Both the position numbers and the translations under genes were made by a program. Shown here piece by piece: positions 1 to 10,887 of a stretch of DNA of 64,000 nt. The number at the start of each line of letters is the position of its first letter. Positions within the stretch are counted from its first letter, which is position 1. The DNA is taken from positions 310,001-374,000 of the forward strand of contig JAKTNV010000167.1 in NCBI GenBank assembly GCA_022747635.1, written 5' to 3'. This DNA comes from Hetaerina americana. Lineage: Eukaryota; Arthropoda; Insecta; Odonata; Calopterygidae. Below the pieces are notes generated by a model that saw only the letters and a program-made list of their open reading frames with translations, ran no database searches and was not told the origin of the DNA.

Positions 1-2195
1 AATACCTGGAGTAGTAGTACTTAACGGGCGAGCTAGGATATTAAATGTAGTAACTACACATATTACAGGTTACGTTTATTATCTTAGCACAGTATTATAT
101 ACGTGAACTTCAATATGAGCGCCTGTTCTAGCAAACGGGTGTACTACGCCGCCTAAAATATCCTCCCCGTTCCCATTAAGAGGAGGAATAGAGAAGCGGA
201 AGGAGACTGAAATTTAAAGATGATAAGAAGAGAGGACATGAAAATAAAGAGGCCAAGGAACAGGACAAAAATGGGAGTGAATGGAGGCAACGGTGTACAC
301 TAAGCATAGCACTGTATGATGATAATGATCCAATTAATCTTGACCAATTCACGCAAAACAAATTTAGGGGTTGATAATTTGAATTTCCGCAGGACACCTA
401 CCACTAATGGCTCCGCCGGGAACTCTTGTGTCACGATTATATTAAAAAATCAAATGTAGGAATAATGAATATAAATAAGCAAATCTAAAACAAACAACGT
501 CCTGACAGCTCTCCGTTTCATGGTTTTACTGCTATTTCTACATATTCTCCGCATTACACTAGCCGTTTCATATACCATGTCTATATTATCTCATTAATTA
601 GTAAAATTTCCATGGGGTAAGGGAGTTGTCAATACATTTTATTCCTCAAGGCGCCCTAAAACTCGCTTAAAAATTTAGGCACGCGGTCTCCAAATATTGC
701 TTCATCGAGATACACTTTAGACCAGTATGGTCCCTCCTCAAAAGAAACATTTACATCCCAAATTGCATTTAAATTGCGAAGGCATTAATTTTCAATCATT
801 CTATTGCAAAGAACTGTCGTAAAACCTTTTTATCAAACCCTTATAAAAACCAATGCGCGTTCTAATTAAATTATTGAACTGATATATTTTTAACATCGTA
901 GTTTTCGGGAAATAAAACTTAGGACTACTTAAAAATGCACATATTTTATTATTTAAGAAATTTTTTCGAAAGCAATGATAATTTAAAAAATACCACTTAC
1001 TTTGAAGAACGTAAATACACATCTTCTAAGATTCCATCGCAGCCTGTAAACAATACAAGGATTGGTTTGACGCAGCTCTCAACTTCAATCTCTTCTTTGC
1101 TCTTGGCCTCTGTTTACACGTCTGTGTTTGCTTGCAGCCGCACTCCTTGTAACCTGAAAAATGCATAAAATTATAATACTTGTTTAAACATCCTTATCAG
1201 CACAGCAACGAAAATGTTTACTCCAGTCTAAAATATCTCCTCGTTCTAACAGAGCTAAGAAATTTCATATTTAACTATCTCGAGAGAAGTGGTAACGAGT
1301 AACTTAAGAGCATTACCATTTTTCTAAACTAAAATAAATAATAACACTTACATTAAGGTAATTTATTTCCATGTTAAAAAACCCACAGGGCGCTATTGAA
1401 ATATGAAACCAAAGGCTTCGTAATTCGTTTTTATAAGACCATGATAAATTTTTAATATTTTAGTGGTTCGTATTTTCGTATTATCTACATTGAAATAGCA
1501 ATTCTTGAAAAAATAAAGATCTAAAGAATGTCAAGTGAATATTTCAGAATTTTTTTCCCTAGAGAGAGAACTGCCTGTGCAATAGTTTTCAACGAACATG
1601 CATAGATGAACAGTAAATTCGATCTAAAATGGCTCATTTATTAATGTAGAGCCTCAACTCCCATTGGTAGTTAAATAATAACCAGATGTATTTTACGGAT
1701 CGTAACCCCGAAAAGGAACAGAAAAAAGGAATATTTTATGAATTGATTGCATCAGATATTTTTCGAGTGACAAAGATTCATATAAAGAATTGAACCAATT
1801 TTTCGTTTAACCCTGGCATGCTAGGCCTTTATATAGGTGTACCGGCTTATTGAAGATTGTAAAAAGTGTTAGTCAACCCATATCAGTATATCTGAACCAT
1901 TACTTTCCCGCGTAAAATAAGATAATTGCCTCCCAAGAGTTTTTGATTTGCCATACTTTTACGTTATATGGTTCATTATAGAAAAATAATATTTCGTCAT
2001 CTCCAGGTCCGAAGTCGTATTAGCCGTCGTAGATGTCCTTCGGATATTAATATTCCAACTGTACAGCCAGCGAAAGCTTCGTCCAACCTTTACCATTTCA
2101 AGTATTCAGTCGTGCGTTGACTGTAAGGGTATCCGAATGCAACTAGGATTGCTAGTATTTTCAAGGAATCGGATTTTCTTAGTGCTTGATAAAGT
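1..2195. other. unassigned AT-rich sequence
   Basis: I see no gene, transposon protein or clear repeat structure here. Open frames are all under 80 codons and do not resemble any family I know. Confidence 0.6.
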
Positions 2196-2199
2196 ATCT

Positions 2200-2425
2200 G
2201 CCTCTCTGACGGTGGATACGACAACTACGAGGACCTTTTCACGATAAGGGCTCAGTGGTTGGTCTTAGAGGCCAAGGGGTTGAGTCTCCGATGTCGGGGG
2301 CAACGAAATTCCTTATTGACTTTTGCATCAAATGGATGGAAAATTGCACCGTGTAGAACTTTAAGGATTCTTTCATTACGATGAGGCTAATGCCGATACC
2401 GGGCTTCTCCCTCCTCATGCGATTC
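2200..2425 (+). repeat. decayed tRNA-derived SINE copy
   Basis: The 3' half (about 2330-2415) lines up with the complete SINE at 18136-18440. Both contain a run reading GAGGCTAATGCCGAYACCGGG-like sequence followed by a C/T-rich stretch, preceded by the same AAGGATTCTTTC / GGCGCCTTTCG-like segment. The head (about 2250-2310) still shows a tRNA-like pattern (CTCAGTGGTTGG, then GAGTCTCCGATGTCGGG) but its B box is decayed. No target-site duplication is visible. This is an old copy of the same family. Confidence 0.5.
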
Positions 2426-2429
2426 CTTT

Positions 2430-3710
2430 TTTGGTTTTGTTGTCAATGGGTAAAGTATTCAGTATTTATTAAATCAGCATTGAATGAAAAAATGCCATTT
2501 CTTTCTTGTTTCGGAATGTATTCGGTACAAAGACCACTGGTTGCGGTCCACTTTCTCCAAAGGAAAAATATTTAAATCTACTAATCGTTCTCACTGGAGA
2601 AAATGCAAGAGGCGTGACCAATATTCAATTTGGATATAAAAGTCACTATTCCTGAATTATTTGCATCAATAAAAGAGCCGCCTTTACACCTGCAACCTTA
2701 TAATCAGGCAAGATTGGCGAATGAAAGGAGAATTTTATGCACTATTTCAAATTTTTACGTCACCTAAAATGTTCGGGTGACAAGCTGATCCATTTGGCCT
2801 TCCCACAAGGTGTCACTTCCGGCGTTCGAAATTCTGGTTTCTTCACGTTAGAATAGATGAGTACAGATGTATCTTCTAGCGAAAAGAAAGTCCCCTTTGC
2901 ACCGTAGATGCACCTGTTCCAAAAACGAAGCTCGAAAAGCAAGAAAATAGATGGAATTACCATGACTACCGGTGAGCTGCTGAGTATTGCTCAATATGAT
3001 GTCAGTAAGACAAATTACATTCTGAATTAATCAACTTTTCCTCTGCTTCCAATTCAGTAGCTGATGATAATACTGTCCATTGAATCAATCCTTCCCATGT
3101 TTTTGTGAATTTTCTTCTTTTCTTCTTCAGAGAGTGAGAAGCGATTTGCTCCTTGCGTTGCATTGGGCTGATGTCAAGCTAGATTGATAATGAATAGTGT
3201 GGGTATTTTCAACATGGCCAGTTTATTGATCCAAGCTTGATGCTCATATCATAACCATCTTCCTCCTTTTTGAGTATGCTTTTGCTTTAGTCATGGAAAT
3301 GTTTTTCAGAAAATTTGTGTGAACAGCTCCAATAGCACACATTCTCCTTAAAAGCAGAGACTCTTTTTACCACAAATGAAAATTTGTAAACATTTAGCAA
3401 AAATTTGATACCAGGATACGTGTCAGAGACCATTGTGGACTGGTCCTCCAAGAACCTTTTCCTCTACACAACTTTGTCTATGAAATCTGCTCTCATATAA
3501 TGTGTCTGCGTCTGGGTTAGAACCCAGCCATTGAAGCTGAAATGTATAGGTTTATTTCAAATGCATTGGTGGCATCCATGGCAAACAAAATGTAGAATCA
3601 CTCCTTCACTCACTAATACTCTGCTTTGGGAGCATAGTGCATGATAGATGATTGAAGCCATTAAATGAAGAAAACAGTGTATATTTCCATTTTTCCTTAT
3701 TTGTGTAAAT
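2430..3710. other. unassigned sequence
   Basis: Nothing recognisable. There are short open frames only. A short self-complementary CTGGGTTAGAACCCAG occurs near 3510 without other structure around it. Confidence 0.5.
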
Positions 3711-3741
3711 CCAGTTTCAATGCTTAGGCGTCATCATCAGG
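3711..3741 (-). ncRNA. decayed hammerhead-like motif of Penelope type
   Basis: Read on the minus strand this stretch holds CCTGATGATGACG, a short spacer, and GAAAC, matching the order of the hammerhead ribozyme core (CUGAUGA, stem II, GAAAC). The stem II return strand is decayed (GCATT instead of GCGTC), and the GUH cleavage triplet expected after GAAAC is not clear. It shares the flanking pattern TGTAAC...TGTACCTGA with the palindrome at 38485-38582. It lies at the outer edge of the left arm of IR-1. It is a relic and activity is not expected. Confidence 0.4.
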
Positions 3742-3782
3742 TACAAATTAATCAAGTTACAGTCCTTTTAAATACCATTCAT

Positions 3783-3852
3783 GAGGGAATGGGCGAGTGA
3801 GAGGGGAAAGGAGGGGAAAAAAGTGGGGTGTAGATGGGCAGGGGGAGAGGGG
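3783..3852. repeat. homopurine-rich tract
   Basis: About 70 bases are nearly all G and A on the plus strand, with only a few pyrimidines. The same tract is kept in the opposite orientation in the right arm at about 40245-40325. Such tracts can adopt triplex (H-DNA) structures. That role is an inference. Confidence 0.6.
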
Positions 3853-3869
3853 TGTTAAGCATCAGGAAA

Positions 3870-3917
3870 GGGTAACCATACTAGGAGCAATGATGATTGC
3901 TCCTAGTATGGTTACCC
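3870..3917. repeat. perfect 22-bp palindrome with 4-nt loop
   Basis: The left arm (3870-3891, starting GGGTAACCATACTAGG) is the exact reverse complement of 3896-3917, with GATG between. A third, imperfect half follows at about 3920-3945. The matching site in the right arm, 40188-40235, has three mismatches between its halves. It looks like two fused terminal inverted repeats of a small DNA transposon (MITE), but no complete element is visible. Confidence 0.7.
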
Positions 3918-4429
3918 TTGGTTACCCTAATTGCTCCTACTATGGTAGGATGAAGGGTCATGAATATGGAACAAATAAATGACAGAATATTGTTCCTAGG
4001 AATGAGCAATAGGTAATTGCAAGGTGATTCAGACTAGCAAGCTGGTAATCAGTCATGGCGACATAGTACAAAAAACAAGTTAGGCAAATTGTTAGTGAAT
4101 TTACCTAGAAAAACATGACAGTAATTTGGGAAATTGAATGCATTAGTAGGTGGAGGGAGACACAGGAGTGAAATAGGAGAGTATGGTTGAGGAGGAAGAA
4201 ATGACTACTGGGAGAAAACTATTGTTTTGTAGCAGACACAGATTTATTATAACTAAAACCTGGTTTAAACACCACAATAGGTTTAGGTATTCCTGGGGAT
4301 ACAAGGAGATATCAGTTAAATATATTATTTTATGGTTAATTTTTTTTATAGGTAATCTACCGTATAAGGTAGGTTTTTGGATAGACACAACTACCAAACA
4401 AATATTTTATTACTCCTAAAAAAACACAA

Positions 4430-5640
4430 AATCCTTCATCCTACTGTATATCAGGTCCCTCTTCATCTCTTAGTACTTTCTTCCTCCCTTCATCCCGTCC
4501 AACATCCCTATCCTGTTCCTTCCCTTTCCTCATTTGCCCAACATTCTACCCTCTATCACAGTCTTCAACATCCCTCTGCCGGTCAACACCCCCTTCATCC
4601 ATTTTTCCTGCCTCCATAGGATTGCTCCCAACAAACCCCTCTCTTCACCCACCATGCCAAGTACTTCCTCATTTGTTTTCTTCTCTGTCCATTTCACCTT
4701 CTCCATTCTTCTCCACACCCACATTTCAAAAGCCTCCAATATACGTCCATCCTCCTGCTTCAATGACCACGTTTCCGCACCGTACATAGCTACGCTCCAT
4801 ATCAAGGTTTTTACAAGTATTTTCTTAGTATCCTTACTCAACATCCCTGTCATCAACTCCCTCCTCCTTGTAAAAGCCGTTTTGCCTAGCGCAATTCTTC
4901 TCCTTACGTCCCTACTACTTTGACCGTGTTGGTCCAAAACATTACCAAGATACGTAAACTGTTCTACCTGCTCTAGTTTTTGCCCTCCTATTTTAATGTT
5001 AAGCTGGCCTTTTTCTTTCTAGAAAATCGCATAACCTTTGTTTTATTAATATTGATTCTCATCCCATACCTGTCGCACTGAATTTCCAATTCACTCAGCA
5101 ATGCTTGCAGCCCCTTGGCTGACTGACAAACTAAAGCTTGGTTATCAGCAAACCTAACTGATTTTACGAACTCCCCACCCAATCTCATTCCTACCTCGAG
5201 TTCTTCCCATGCCTCTTTGATCATTTCCTCTGCATACAGGTTGAACAGCAACGGTGATAATGGGCAACCCTGCCTTACACCCCTTCCTAACACTGCCCAT
5301 CCTGACTCCCCGTTTCCCACCCGCACCTGAGCAGTCTGAGACATATACAGGTTGCGGATTAGCCTCCTTTCCCTCCAATCTATTCCTATTTTCTGCAATA
5401 TACTCATTAGTTTTTCCCAATTCACTCTATCAAACGCTTTTTATAAATCTACAAAACAGGCAAATTCTTCCTTATTGTATTCTATGTTCCTCTCTATCAG
5501 TGACCTAATTACTACAATGGCATTGCACGTGCCAATCCACTTCCTGAACCCAAACTTATCATCCCTTAAGTAATCCTCAACCCTGCTCTCGAATATTTCA
5601 TTGATGATCCTGAGAACCAGTTTAGCTACAAGGAAAATGG
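4430..5640 (-). pseudogene. LINE reverse transcriptase fragment (family R, copy a)
   Basis: Minus-strand frames 4988-5425 and 4530-4937 together cover the second half of a non-LTR reverse transcriptase. Visible motifs are NWEKLMSILQKIGIDWRER, the B-type motif GVRQGCPLSPLLFN, the active-site box decayed to FADN (normally FADD), and a C-terminal part with WSVAMYGAETWSLKQEDGR and WTEKKTNEEVLG. The frame changes near 4985, and the upstream part (to about 5640) has stops. The counterpart in the other arm of IR-1 is at 36370-37630. The element is 5'-truncated and dead. I call this 'family R'. It has an RTE/CR1-like organisation, but the exact clade cannot be set without a tree. Confidence 0.85.
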
Positions 5641-5729
5641 AACTTATTATAGTCTAGTCCTCACATTCGGCTGCCTTTCCCATTTTTAGAATAGAAAATA
5701 CAATCATCTGACAAAATGCTCTGGCGAAA

Positions 5730-8065
5730 TTCTTCTATCGTGGAATTGAATAAGCCGGGACCTTAGCTATTCTCATTTATGTCACAGTCGAGTGATACAA
5801 GTTATAGATAAAATGTTGCCATCATTGTATTTTAAAGTTGATAGTGTAATTATTTGGTTATTTTCATATCTTCCTAAAAATCTTTTTGTATTGTGTGAAG
5901 TGCAAAATGAACTTAACACTCAGTGCTCTTTAATTAATCTATAAAAAAAAATCTTTAATTAATCTATCACTACCACTATAATAAAGTCAAATCTCAAATG
6001 GCATATTGAAAACTGTAGAAATACAGGTTTTCTTACGGTCTCATTATTAATTATAACAAACATATTATAACAGGTGAAGTAAAAAGTCACCAATGGCTCA
6101 ACACAGTTACACAATAAAGTGGATAGAGAGACATTAAGGCGATCTATTAAAATGGAATTGGAGGGGAAAATTTTGTCCATTATCACCAAAGCAACAAATT
6201 GGTTGTCAAGGTAAAATATATTCTTTGCTACAGTTTTAGAAAACTGAATCTGCCCAAGAGGTGATTGACCCTAAGATTATTCATTTATGAATAACAAATT
6301 TAATGTGAAACAGAGTTTTTTAAGATATAATTATACTGCTTTTCAAGAGTTTGGGGGACAAAATATTGCATATACTTCATTCTGACTACCTTGGAATTGT
6401 CAGTCATGACAACTTAATTGCAATGGACGAAGCTAGTAGCCATACACTGAATTCACAAAAGTTTCCCAAACTGGAGACTTTATGCTTTATGCTACTTTGT
6501 ATGACCTTTGGATATAGAAAATGAAAATTCATCAGGCTAATACTACTAACTAGAGTGAAAATACATCATCTATATGGAAGGCATGACTTATTATTTAATG
6601 TAAATAAAGACTTGTTGCATCTTATTATAGAAAGGATAATGATGGAAATTGCAGGGCTCATCTTGAATATCAAATACTTGGTGAAGATACAGTTTTGGCA
6701 TCATAAGTTAATTTACATTTGTTTCCTGCAAGAAATGAAGAACACCAGAATAAGAAAATGCTTCTCCATGCGTAACTGCCGATTAACCAAATCATAGCAG
6801 TACTTGATATGGAATATAATTATTTAATCAACTATCTCAGACTGCTAGAAAAAATTGCACTGTCTTGTCAAAAAAATCCTTGTTTTCATGGCTAGTTTCC
6901 TAAGCTCTGAACTTAGTGGATGAATTTTTCATTTAAAGAAAAATGGAGAAGATATTATGATATGATTTTATACCTGGTGTAGTACTTCCATGAGTTAAAA
7001 GTCTGACGTGCTGATCTGTGTCATATGTCCGATGCCTTCTGTTGGATGAGGCCTATTGTATGACTACCCAATGACCAATGAAACTTTAATAATAAGAAAG
7101 TTTACAAGGGCAAATTTTACCAATTTTGAGAAGGTGAGCTTGGAAAGAGCAGAAGAGGAGTGATTAAGAAAGAAAATACAGATGTGGCAAAGCAATGCAA
7201 AGCTACTCTCCCCTATGTCCTGTAGTACTATGTAAACCTCTCACATAATTTTTATGGGCTTTGGAGGCAAAGGTGCCATGAGTAAAGGGCGGGGAAGAAA
7301 GACTAGGAGTCAGGAGAAAACTGATATCAAACAATCCTCTAAATAAATAGAACTTTATTTATTAAAGCCTATGGTATTTCTATCAGACACCAAAGGCAAG
7401 ATTCATTCCTATAACCATAGTCATACCATGTTCAGCCCATGAGCGAATAATATAAATATGTTAGCCCATCAAGCTGAAGATATAAAAGAATTGATCGGTC
7501 TGCATAAAGAGTACACATAATTTTTATTATACTGCCATTTTAGATTCCTGATAATATTGCAGTATATTGCAGTTTTCTTGCAGTTTCAGGTGTATATATA
7601 AAAACTGAAAATATCTTATTGAAGAATCTGTGACATTTTGTAAGAGGAAAAATCGCATGGAATTTGGTTTTGCTAATATCAATTGTTAGGTTTTTATTAG
7701 GCATGAAATAGGTTAGGGTTCAAAATGGAAAGTTCTTTTGGCTGATGGAGCACCAACTGCCATAGAATATTGATTCTAAGGAGCACCAGTAGAAATTCAC
7801 TACTCACATGAACTATGGCAGTTGCTCAAAGATTGGTTTTAATAGTTTATGGTATAGCTCTTGTTAATTAAATGGCTCGTGAAATTTACATTTTTGGGGT
7901 GAAGAAGCTAGTTTTCACTGTTCTCCCTGTGCTTTTGGTACCAGGAAATCAACTGCCTGATAAAAATGAATATGTGCAGAGGCATCACCCTGGATAAAAA
8001 ACTGGAAAGCCAAAAGTTGTGCATCTCTCTACCCAGAAGGTTACTTAAGCCACCTCTAGTAGATA
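5730..8065. other. AT-rich non-coding part of IR-1 left arm
   Basis: No gene is seen. The block matches the reverse complement of about 33866-36300 over its whole length. It is defined only by being part of the inverted repeat. Confidence 0.6.
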
Positions 8066-8069
8066 TATA

Positions 8070-8891
8070 CAAGGCATATTCATAAGGTAAAGGTCGTTTG
8101 CTTATACTTAAATATTTGCGCTTCAAAACACAGTTTTACTCCTGCAGCGCCATCTACTGAATCATTGAGAAGCTGTAGCAGAATTTTTTTGTTTCAAAAG
8201 TCGTTTGCTTGTCCGTGCCTGTCTGCGACAATCGTTCATCCTGCCAGCTGTGAAGTCTGATCTGTCGCATTATTCTGGTATGCGAAAGGGTTGTCGGCAG
8301 CTTGAATTCATCGGTAGTTATGCCTAGTTTATGGACTTACAGTTATGAGTGAAGGAAAGGTTAGACAATGTTTTTAAAAATGGACAAACAAATGTCCATG
8401 ACGAAGAGCAAAGTGGCAGGCCTAGTATTCTGACCGATGAAATTGTTTCGCAAGTGGAACAAAAACTGCGATGTGATCACTGATTGACGATTAATGGCCT
8501 GGCTGAACAATATCCTCAACTTAGATGCACTACTGTCTACAGTATTGCCACGGAAAACCTCAGATACCACAAATTGTGTGCAAGGTGGGTACCGAAAATG
8601 CTCACCGACCATCACAAAGAGAAATGAATGTCCAGTGAACGAGAGTTTTTGGAACCCCCACCCCCACCGTGCAGTCCTGAACTTGCACCTAGCAACTACT
8701 TCCTCTTCTTGCACTTGAAACAGTGGCTCGGTGGACAACATTTCTAAACCAAAGAGAAACTCAAGAACGGCGTTGTCAATTGGTTCTACCTTCAGGAGGC
8801 GAGCTTCTATGCAGAGTGGTTAAAGAAACTGGTGCAGTGGTACAAAAAATGCTTAGAAGTGAACAGCAATTATGTAGAGAAGTGAAGTAGT
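8070..8891 (+). mobile_element. mariner element, 3'-truncated, dead
   Basis: The element starts at 8070 after a TA dinucleotide, with a terminal repeat reading CAAGGCATATTCATAAGGTAA. It then holds plus-strand remains of a mariner transposase with many stops and shifts. The N-terminal helix-turn-helix part is at about 8225-8600, and the PPP...LAPS and LHLKQWLGGQHF C-terminal pieces at about 8650-8745. It is the counterpart of the mariner at 32934-33863, in the same flanking sequence, so the insertion predates the IR-1 duplication. The 3' terminal repeat is missing because homology between the arms stops near 8891. Confidence 0.8.
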
Positions 8892-8899
8892 GCTATCAG

Positions 8900-10050
8900 A
8901 ACACTGGTATTAGTATGCATAAATTCAATTATTACAGTTTTCTATTTCCTGTTCTCACCCTATTCTGTATGATTGCATTAATTTGCATAATCTAGTCATT
9001 GTGATTAAGGGTAGCAGCTAACCTAAATATTTTACAGCTGTTATAAAGAAAATCATCAAGCTTATAAAAACTTTCCCATTAGGTTTCTAAAATCTCTGGT
9101 GACTTTCATTTGAATGTTACTTGTTATGAATTATGTCAATTAACGTAAGGAGCTGTCTAAAAATGTCACTTCAATCACTTCAAAAATGTACAGAATAATA
9201 TATTTATTACAACTAGACATTTGTGAAGTCACATATAATCTGTAATTTTCAATGACTGTTTGATGAGGAGTTATCAAATGGCCATTAGAGTGTTAACACT
9301 CATTAATAATGCAGCCACTTTACTACCCACTTCTTGTAAGTGTAAATAAATTATGTAAATGCCTATTGTTAACAGAATTTTACCAATCAATTCACATCAG
9401 CTCTCTGAATATCTCAACCAGCGACTAAGCATCAACACTTAATCAGTCAACAATTTCTCAAATATGGGACCTGATAGCATTTTTCTTTCCCTTATTAAAT
9501 ATTGAAGCAATTCAATTGGCTATCCACTGTAAATGTATTTATAACATGTAAAATCATTAAATGTGGGAACTTACCCAATTTTGAATTTATTTTAGTAAGA
9601 ATCAATAAAAGGGAAATGGAATCACCAAAATTAGTTGGCAGTCTATTGAATTTTTCCAGAAACATGAATTTTATTTTTTCCCCAATATAAAGAAGTCTGA
9701 ACAGAAAAATGTCACAGGTAAATAGTATGAAAAAGAATTTATTGTAATACATTTTTAAGTGGAAATTGAGGGAATGTAAAACGACAGAATTACTCTTCTC
9801 CAAGATGAATTGTTAAAATAAGATTAAACTTTCAATTTGTTTAAGTTAATATTTTTCAGTTGGAACCCTCCTCTGCCAACAAATCAGTGAAAGTGAGAAT
9901 TGATAATAATCATCAAAGAATTGAAAAAAATTATCAAATACAATTTTCTTCAAAGGACACAAATTAAGACTTTAGTGGTAACAGCATGGAATAAAGTGCA
10001 AATGTTACATCAGATACTTACGGTAGTTTTTGAATTACTAGCTGAAGACA
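8900..10050. other. unassigned AT-rich sequence
   Basis: No gene, transposon protein or repeat is recognised. Open frames are short. Confidence 0.5.
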
Positions 10051-10061
10051 TGACCAGTAAT

Positions 10062-10240
10062 AATTTAAAAGAAACTGCGGGAGATGCCGCAACAGTAACT
10101 TTCAACTAAGTCATCCGCTAATGTGCATTTTAATGCAACAATTTCAGAGTGCAAAAATCATTGCCTTGACCGGACATTGAGGGGTCAAGGTTCGAATCCC
10201 GGGCAAGGCGAATGATTTTTACGCTCTGAAATTGTTGCAT
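10062..10240 (+). repeat. fold-back element with Pol III B box
   Basis: The arms 10132-10175 and about 10200-10241 are nearly self-complementary (AATGCAACAATTTCAGAG... against ...CTCTGAAATTGTTGCATT). The centre holds GGTTCGAATCC at 10189-10199, an exact match to the tRNA B-box promoter consensus, in a tRNA-like T-arm context (CAAGGTTCGAATCCCGGGCAAGG). The 11-bp direct repeat TGACCAGTAAT occurs at 10051-10061 and 10241-10251 and may be a target-site duplication. This is either a small SINE or a MITE that captured a tRNA-like end. No A box is convincing. Confidence 0.5.
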
Positions 10241-10721
10241 TGACCAGTAATGATGTTTTTTAATAATCCTCACCTACTAATCCAAGTTTTCCTTCAATAA
10301 CATTTCTTATGAACAAGTGTTACTTTTGAAGTAAAATTATCACTTACATTATAATGGAAAAAGCAAAATTTTGAAATGCATTACACTAAACTTATTTTTA
10401 ATTTTAGTCGTTGCATACTATTACATCCAAATTCACTTTTTCAAATTTTAGGGGATTCACAAATACTATGCATGCAAATAAAATTGATCTTTTAGAATTT
10501 CTATATTTTATTAAAGGCACTTTTTTCAAAACTTCGGAAAGTATCCTTTAACTGCAAAAATATGCTCAGAGAATTGTTCAAAGCTTCCTGAGTAAAAAAA
10601 GCTCACGATCTGGTAATAGTCAAATTAAGACACGAGTACGTACGTAATGGAAATATAAAAATATGGTAAAAATGAGAGGTTTTACCGGAATTTAACTTCA
10701 CTTCTCTTGCCTCTAGAGATG

Positions 10722-10736
10722 CCTTGGTCCAGTAAA
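10722..10736. repeat. target-site duplication, 3' side of Jockey element
   Basis: CCTTGGTCCAGTAAA here is repeated exactly at 15599-15613, on the other side of the LINE. Confidence 0.85.
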
Positions 10737-10887
10737 CCGTGTGACTATATGTTTTATTTGGGATTGCCGCCCTTGTGGCTTATCCCAATAAGGGGTGTTT
10801 TCGACAAGCGACTTTACCTATTTGTTTTGCTGATCAACACTTCAGCATTTTTGTTTTAATAATTAATTAATTTTAATAGGTATTTAT

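Larger units (their letters stand above)
3742..8891 (+). repeat. left arm of large inverted repeat IR-1
   Basis: The reverse complement of this stretch matches 33035-40355 in order. Shared landmarks are the purine-rich tract (3783-3852), a 48-bp palindrome (3870-3917), a LINE fragment (about 4430-5640), the AT-rich block at 5730-8065 and a mariner at 8070. The outer edge is near 3742, next to the hammerhead-like motif. The inner edge is near 8891, inside the 3' part of the mariner. The right arm is longer because it has about 1.9 kb (37640-39540) and about 0.55 kb (39650-40187) that are absent here. Divergence is clearly visible by eye, with frequent substitutions and indels, so this is not a recent event. 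Confidence 0.85.
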
